This document shows, piece after piece, positions 58,246-64,000 of a stretch of DNA of 64,000 bases. A program made the position numbers and the translations under genes. The stretch spans positions 38,260 to 102,259 of the forward strand of contig BDIU01000237.1 in assembly GCA_002118135.1 (NCBI GenBank), given 5' to 3'. The first letter of the stretch is position 1; each line of letters opens with the position of its first letter. The DNA is from Trebouxia sp. TZW2008 (taxonomy: Eukaryota > Chlorophyta > Trebouxiophyceae > Trebouxiales > Trebouxiaceae). The notes under the pieces were generated by a model. The model had not been told where the DNA came from and did no database searches. It worked only from the letters and a program-made list of their open reading frames with translations.

Positions 58246-59286
58246 CCATAGACTGCAGCTTTGCACATACTATGAGGCAAGCAAGCTCAATGAGCATCAT
58301 ATCAAGCTGTTCTACATGCCACAGCAGTAGTCAACGCCGTAGACGACACTCATGGGAAGCATTTTATTGTATTTTCTCATGTTGCTGTTCTGTGCAACAC
58401 TGGGTTATATGCTCACATTATAGGTCACAAACAAATACATGGGCAGCAGACTGCAGTCTAACGCATGCTATTGTCACGTTTGCATGATAATCACATATCA
58501 TGTACTGGTATCCTGCAGCATGTACCTTGTGGTGCACGTGCGTCCAGTGCAGGCAGCTTGTACTGTCAGCCTAATTCAAATATGCTTCTGTCGGTCTACT
58601 CGAGGCCCCTGTTTGAGACTTGCTTCAGCTCATGCTTAACAACATTAGGCCAATGCAGTCTTCCCCAAAGTGACTGCTTGTTCAGAGCTCCAGCAGATGT
58701 CAAGGAAGCCAGGAAACCATCACGGAGGCTGGTCCGTTTGCTCAATTCGCCGCCGCAACGCTGTGCACTTGCAAATGCAGTTAAACTACTGTGCCAGCGC
58801 AGCCGGTTCGTGGATTATGCATCGACGTCTGTTGATTTTGACTTTGCCAGCTGCCTTCAGCAACTTCGCTTTCGGCTTCACACGTGGTAATCTCGCCTGC
58901 ACTTCGCTCGGACCCACGGCATGGGCCCGTGCACCCCTTCCAGCTGCTGCCGAGTGTCCCGTCTCCGTGCTATATATTGTTGATGACGAGGATCATGGTT
59001 GAGTACATCGGTCAAAGGCCACACTTCTGCCTCCCCACGCACACCCGATTACCTCTGATCAGCCGATCATATCCGCGCTCTTCACAAAGTGCTCGGGAGC
59101 GCGACGCGCAGCGATCTGTCCAGACATTTCCCTCGGGGCAGCAAATATCTTTGAGCAGGGGTAACGTGAGGTAAGCTGACCGAGAATGCAGCTGCGCACG
59201 AACAGCTGCTGCATGCCGCAGGGCAGGCGACTCCATTGTCGAGGTTGACACGACTGACGACGGCCTTCCTGAATGCAGGTCGGAAG
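58246..59286. other. No supported gene
   Basis: Plus-strand open stretches around 58465-59000 are Arg/Leu-rich but lack motifs and consistent splice joins. It may contain the promoter of the small gene starting at 59287. Confidence 0.4.
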
Positions 59287-60402
59287 ATGACTTACACCAC
59301 TTTCTTCGTGGATGGCAGTGGTGGGCAGCAAGATAAGCAAGCAAGCATTTTCTCACAGGTGCACCTCACCCCTAGCGTACAGTCATATACGTGCCAGCAT
59401 TTACATGTTTGATTGGCAGAAAAGGGTCGGTGCAAGATGCACTAAGTGCGTGAGCAATGTTGTGTGTCTGACCAGGATGGCAAGGTGAAATTCTATCTGA
59501 AAGATTGCAGCAATTTCTCGATGGGGCGTGCCGTCAATTGGTCTTTGTCCAGCCACCCAGACAAGGTGTCAGAGGATGCTATCTTCATCAAGCAGAGCGC
59601 ATTTGCCACCGCAGCCAAGTTCAAAAGTTGCCATGGCAAGCATTTCACGACCATGCACCAAACCCCAGGCTCTGACAGTGTCATCACATGGAGGTCAAAG
59701 ACTTTCAGGTAAATACGTGTACAAAGTCGTGAATACTTATGGGTGGTGCATGAAGCCAGGCTTTAAACATGCTGTATCTTCTTTCTCCTACAATCTGCCT
59801 TCAGATGCTAATTCTTCCTTCTTATGCCATTTTGACGTGCATGCTGGGTCGGGGTTATAGCCGAATTGTATGGTGTGCATATCAGCCTTTGCCAGACAAC
59901 ACAGCTCACCAGGGTCATGCAGCAAGTGCCTACAGCAATGCTGCTTGAAGACCTTGCTACTGCTTTCCAGGTCATGCTTGCTAGATGCATTGCCTTGCAT
60001 TTCCTTCTCCTGTCTTGTCATTGTTTGCCCATTGATGTTGTACTGTAAAACAAGGTCTTCCATTCAATTTGAACATGTTGAGAGCAAGCAGCTCATTGTT
60101 CTTGCAGGTGGGCGGCTTGTCCGTCTTTGGCCAAGGCAACAATTGGTCAGCTATCGCTGGTGGAAGACAGCACAGGCCAAGAGGTTGCTTGCCTTGATGG
60201 CCCAACACCTTTCAACATCAGGACCCCAAGCAATTGCACAATTCTTATCAGGTCTGACCAGAAGTTTGGCCAGGATCTTCTGTGGATGAGGATAGTCATT
60301 GCAAGCGGTCTGTTGGCAGCCAAACAATGTTATGGTTTGCCAAGAAGGCTTCAGGGGCAATGCAGAGAAATCATTTGGCTCATTTGGAGAAGTAATTTTT
60401 GA
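59287..60402 (+). CDS. Small three-exon protein of unknown function (about 200 aa)
   Basis: ATG at 59287. Exons 59287-59358, 59476-59708 and 60108-60402 join in one frame to a TGA at 60400-60402, with GTGCAC and GTAAAT donors. The product is beta-rich and soluble-looking (MTYTTFFVDGSGG, VKFYLKDCSNFSMG, SDSVITWRSKTFR, LSLVEDSTGQEVACLDG, PFNIRTPSNCTILI). It ends with a hydrophobic helix (LLWMRIVIASGLLAAKQCYG) and a basic tail. The pattern of beta strands followed by one hydrophobic helix faintly recalls tubby-C2/LURP-one-like proteins, but that is only a guess. Confidence 0.6.
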
Positions 60403-61001
60403 ATAGAGGCCCTGCCACGTATGAATTAGTGAATTAGTTTTACTGCTGTCAGTGTAACATTGGCGTTGTTTCTGCTTATCTGACCTGCACAAGTGCTCAA
60501 TGCGCACCCTTGTAGCAGATGTCTCAAACCACTTGGCTTGATCTAGACTTCAAAGTCAGCATGTGAATTGTGTAGCTGATCATTGTGACTGCTCAGTTTC
60601 AGTGCCTGTCAAGTGTTGAGACAAATTGTTCTGTCCTTGTGCTCCAGCCTGAGGTACAAGCTGATCTGGCTTAGACTAACAGCACCACATTTCACTGTAA
60701 CATGTTTCCAAGTCAAGACCCTCTGGGCTGGTGAGCTGTTGCAGCCATGCAACTTGCCTGAATAGCGGTGTATGTACTACAGTAGTATGTTCCAAAAACG
60801 GAGGCCGCACATTATAATTACCAGTATTACCGTGGGCACATTATAATTACCAGTATAAGCGTGGGCTAGCATTATCAAGGCAGAGCATAAATGTCACAGT
60901 GACTTGAACACAGACCAGATCCCAAGCATTTTTAGGCTGACAACAGGCAATGTCAATTCACGATAGTGCTTTGGCAGTGTAAATTCAAGAATGGCCTGGA
61001 A
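60403..61001. other. Convergent intergenic region
   Basis: Lies between the small gene and the SDR gene 3' end. A short tandem duplication, cacattataattaccagtat, occurs at about 60808 and 60838. No gene is seen. Confidence 0.6.
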
Positions 61002-63662
61002 CTAGCCAGGAATCTGGGTGGTGTCTAGTGTGATCTCCTTTGGAACACACAGGGCTGTTGTGCGCAGGGGCAACAAGGCAGCCTCTGCAATGTCTTCAGC
61101 TTCCAAAGTCAAATCGTGGTTCATGACACCCTGCACATTTACAACAAAACCATTGTGAGAGTGCAGCACACTAAGTTGCAAAGTCACAACTCTATTGACA
61201 AGCATTGGCCCTCAGCGTAGGTTTTGACTGATCTGTGAAATTTCCATGGTGCAGCAGCTGCTCGCCTCACAACAAATTCAGCTGTGACAGAGTACTACGT
61301 AAATGATGGTCTTGGCTCTGTATCTGTTGTTGAAGTGCATTTATATTTTTAGGGACACCTTGCGTGCTGCCTGTGTGCGTGGCAGCAAAGGTCAAAGTAT
61401 GCTTGCGCACACTGGATCAATACCGTCCACTATTTTGCACAGCAAGGCGCAGCGCAGCTAAGATCAGTACCTCAGTCATTGCAGTAGCAATGGGTCCAGG
61501 ATTTATGAGCACGACCTTGACGTTGTCCTTGCGCAGAGCCTGCATATGGCAAAACAGATGCATTCATTGAACCTGCTTAACAACTTTGAACATGCTTGCT
61601 TACATGCTGTGCATCAGCTGTCAGGAGAGGTGATTGATTGCAACATCAAGCACTGCTATTGTGCCAACCTTGATAATGTGCCATTGTTTTGTCCTGATGC
61701 AGGCATTTCTTATTGCCTTGAAATGTGCTTGCATGATTTTAAAACCTGTGCTTTTGACAGGCTTTGGCATCAATTCATATCATTCAGGCGCTAAACAACA
61801 AAGCATTTGAGCAAAGCTAGCAGCGCACCTCGTAACAGCTGAGGGACCAGCCTCTGAGAGCCCACTTGCTGGTGGCATACACAGCCATAGGTGCAAATGC
61901 CATCTCACCAGCGATTGATCCAATGTTGATGATCAAACCTGCCTGCATTGTACAGGTCAGTCAGCATCAAACACTGCTGCCGCACTCAACTCAGTAGTTC
62001 CAGTACTTTGCTGCAGACAAAGACCTGATCAAAATTTACTTCATGAGCTGGCAAAATACTTTGTGGGCTGTCAAGTTCAATTGCAGAGTGACAAACACAC
62101 AGCTGCACCACACCAGACAAGCAGACGCTGATCTAAGCTTAATTGCATTCCAGTTGATCAGTGCAAGTCCAGCAAAATGCATAGTCGCACGCAACTCAGC
62201 TTGCTCAACATGCATGACTGAGTTCCAAACAACAAATTGAAGCTCAAACCCAGCTGCACATGGCCACAGTCGTGCCTTGCAGTGAATGAAAGGAAGTGAT
62301 GACACCCATTGCTTCACAATACAGACGTGTGATACAGACGCTGGCACATCAGTATTGTTTACCTTCTTGTCTGCCATTCCCTTGGCAAAGGCTTGTGTGA
62401 GCAGCAGAGGAGCTGTCACATTCAGGTTGATTAGCTGCTCCCACTCCTTGGAGTCACCTGCAGTCACACGACACATCAGCAATCTCATTGATATATCAGG
62501 CAAAAGGTGGTGTGGACAGTCAATAAGTTTCTGATCATGAGGTGGACCAGTTGCAGCACTGCAGAAGAACCTGAATTTGAACACACACAACTGTTGCGTC
62601 TGGATTGTTCTTTTTGCACAGTGCAAATAAGCGGTGACAAGATCATCAACAAAGACAGTGCTGACAACTATGCATCGCCGAATCCAGTTGGCAGCAACCT
62701 CTGCAATCAGCCAAGCCATGCATGCATGAGACTTTCAAACTCATTGAGAACAGCCCGTGAAGCGTGATGTTGGCAAGCAAGCAGACACTGAGCAATCAAA
62801 ATGAAGCCAGGCGTCCATGCACTTGCAAGCCTAATGGCGTGAGAGCCTACCTTTTATTGGCCCACCACCAGAAGATGGTCCCATGCCAGCATTGTTGACA
62901 AGGACATTGACATCCTTGTACTTTGCCAGCACATCATCAGCAAACTTGCGGACTTGTGATGACTCCGACAAGTCGATGCCATGAACATCAACTTGTGGGG
63001 AACCCCTGGCCTTGCAGTTTGCTGCTACCTGCGTATTGAACAAGACTGTAGCCTTTAACCACTCTGTCTGGCAAGGCATACGGAAACAATTGCATGCAAA
63101 ATTGTTAGTGCCCAACCATCAGTAAGCAATTGTCTAGAAAGGACACAAGAGGCTAGTGACAGGCATCACAGCAAACAGTGGTGAGCAATCTAATTTGAGC
63201 TGAACCGACGGCAGTACCTCCTCAAGCTGGTCCTTAGACCTGGCTGTCAAAATCAGCGTGAACCCCAATTCTGCATACTTCTCAGCAATGGCCTGACCAA
63301 CACCCCGGCCTCCTCCTGTGACTACAGCTACTCTGCCCGGCAGAAAGTCTAGGAAGAGTTTCTGCAAAGACCACGTTTGAGCTGATGCATGCTTGCTCAA
63401 TATGAGCTCGGTAGCCACAGCAGAGAAATGTTCCTGACGCGATTGCTTGCCACGTACCTTGCCAGCGGTTGCGCCTGTAGCGGACTTTGCGCCCTGCTTG
63501 AGACTTTGCCCTGAACTCGCAGCAGGGAAGATCAGCTGGTATACTCATATGCAGGCACGACACAGCAAACAGTTTTGCTCAGACGCTTTTCGAAGCCGCA
63601 GGTAGATTACCAGCTGAAGAAACGGCGTCTTTGGCTTGGCTAACGAAGCTTTTGTCGGTCAT
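61002..63662 (-). CDS. Short-chain dehydrogenase/reductase (classical SDR)
   Basis: A complete eight-exon model of 277 residues: 63662-63611, 63510-63458, 63361-63218, 63028-62851, 62457-62363, 61942-61829, 61539-61471 and 61130-61002. All phases agree. It shows the TGxxxGxG cofactor motif (VVTGGGRGVG), LVNNAG, the catalytic Ser in NIGSIAG, the YATSK active site (YxxxK) and NPGPIATAMTE. The Arg in LTARSKDQ, after the second strand, suggests NADP(H). The first 40 residues (MTDKSFVSQAKDAVSSAG, QGAKSATGATAGK) are Ser/Ala/Lys-rich and could be a targeting or membrane-peripheral segment. The substrate cannot be inferred; it resembles YdfG/3-ketoacyl reductase-like SDRs. Confidence 0.93.
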
Positions 63663-64000
63663 CACGACAATTTCTGTTCTGATCACAAGCGGACCTGATT
63701 TGTAGTACGGATCTGACTCGCGCGGTGAATTGCGTCGAGACTAAATTTTGTGTCAAAAGTTTCTTGCAGAAAGCCGGATTGCAGCAGGTGCGTAACTTCA
63801 TACTGACAGTGACCTGACTTGACTCGCTTGCGAGTTCCACAAAGTCCCACGCCAGTGCTTGACCAAAGGACGAAACCTCCTTCGGTTTCACACATCGCTC
63901 GTATCGATGACTAGGATGGAAGCTGGGTTCGCAGCCCAGGTTGTCTCCTCGGCGCCACCACATGCACCTGCCCAGACTCCTGCTGCAGCGCGCAGGCCAG
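63663..64000. other. Upstream region of the SDR gene
   Basis: Probably 5' untranslated region and promoter. A minus-strand open frame crosses it but has no motif and no consistent link to the SDR start. Confidence 0.5.

Noticed and set aside
59012..59356. Minus-strand 114-codon frame
   Set aside because: It overlaps the first exon of the plus-strand three-exon gene and has no motif.
62036..62719. 227-codon minus-strand open frame
   Set aside because: It reads through the real SDR exon at 62457-62363 into both flanking introns; only that exon has family motifs and consistent phase.

Overview
This window is nuclear DNA of a photosynthetic eukaryote, most likely a chlorophyte green alga. The signs are many short exons (about 50-330 bp) joined by GT-AG and some GC-AG introns, a plastid-type KEA potassium antiporter with a long coiled-coil N-terminus, a plant-type GC1/GUCD1 protein, a kinesin-9 of the ciliary type, MAD2, RPS28 and BRX1. 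The species cannot be named from sequence alone. I rebuilt gene models by hand, following protein-family similarity, splice consensus and exact reading-phase continuity.

Layout: 1-8 kb holds a possible 3' gene end (+), a treble-clef zinc-ribbon gene (-) and an unidentified four-exon gene end (-). 8.66-9.61 kb is a dispersed element with seven 79-bp tandem repeats. 11.2-14.4 kb holds an unidentified gene end (-) and a complete small two-exon gene (+). 15.0-21.9 kb is an FAD monooxygenase of the phenol hydroxylase/MhpA type (+). 22.7-25.8 kb is a divergent RPS28/BRX1 pair. 26.6-28.9 kb is the GUCD1/GC1 homologue (-). 30.6-40.3 kb is a KEA1/2-type K+/H+ antiporter (+). 41.0-42.2 kb is a second copy of the dispersed element (seven 75-bp units), followed by a roughly 20-bp minisatellite. 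44.1-54.8 kb is a divergent pair: an AAA_28 P-loop NTPase (-) and kinesin-9 (+). 55.3-56.9 kb is MAD2 (-). 58-60.4 kb holds unidentified exons (-) and a small three-exon gene (+). 61.0-63.7 kb is a short-chain dehydrogenase (-).

The most striking property is not a single gene. In the FAD monooxygenase, KEA, BRX1 and kinesin-9 genes, individual exon edges, usually the 3' splice site plus the first part of the exon, exist as one to four decayed tandem copies in the neighbouring intron. One intact copy keeps the reading frame. The copies carry stops or frame breaks, yet often keep splice-site-like borders, so they look like exon decoys. A second recurring property is the number of GC-AG introns.

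The genes are ordinary nuclear housekeeping, plastid and ciliary genes and do not form a pathway. The two divergent pairs may share promoters.
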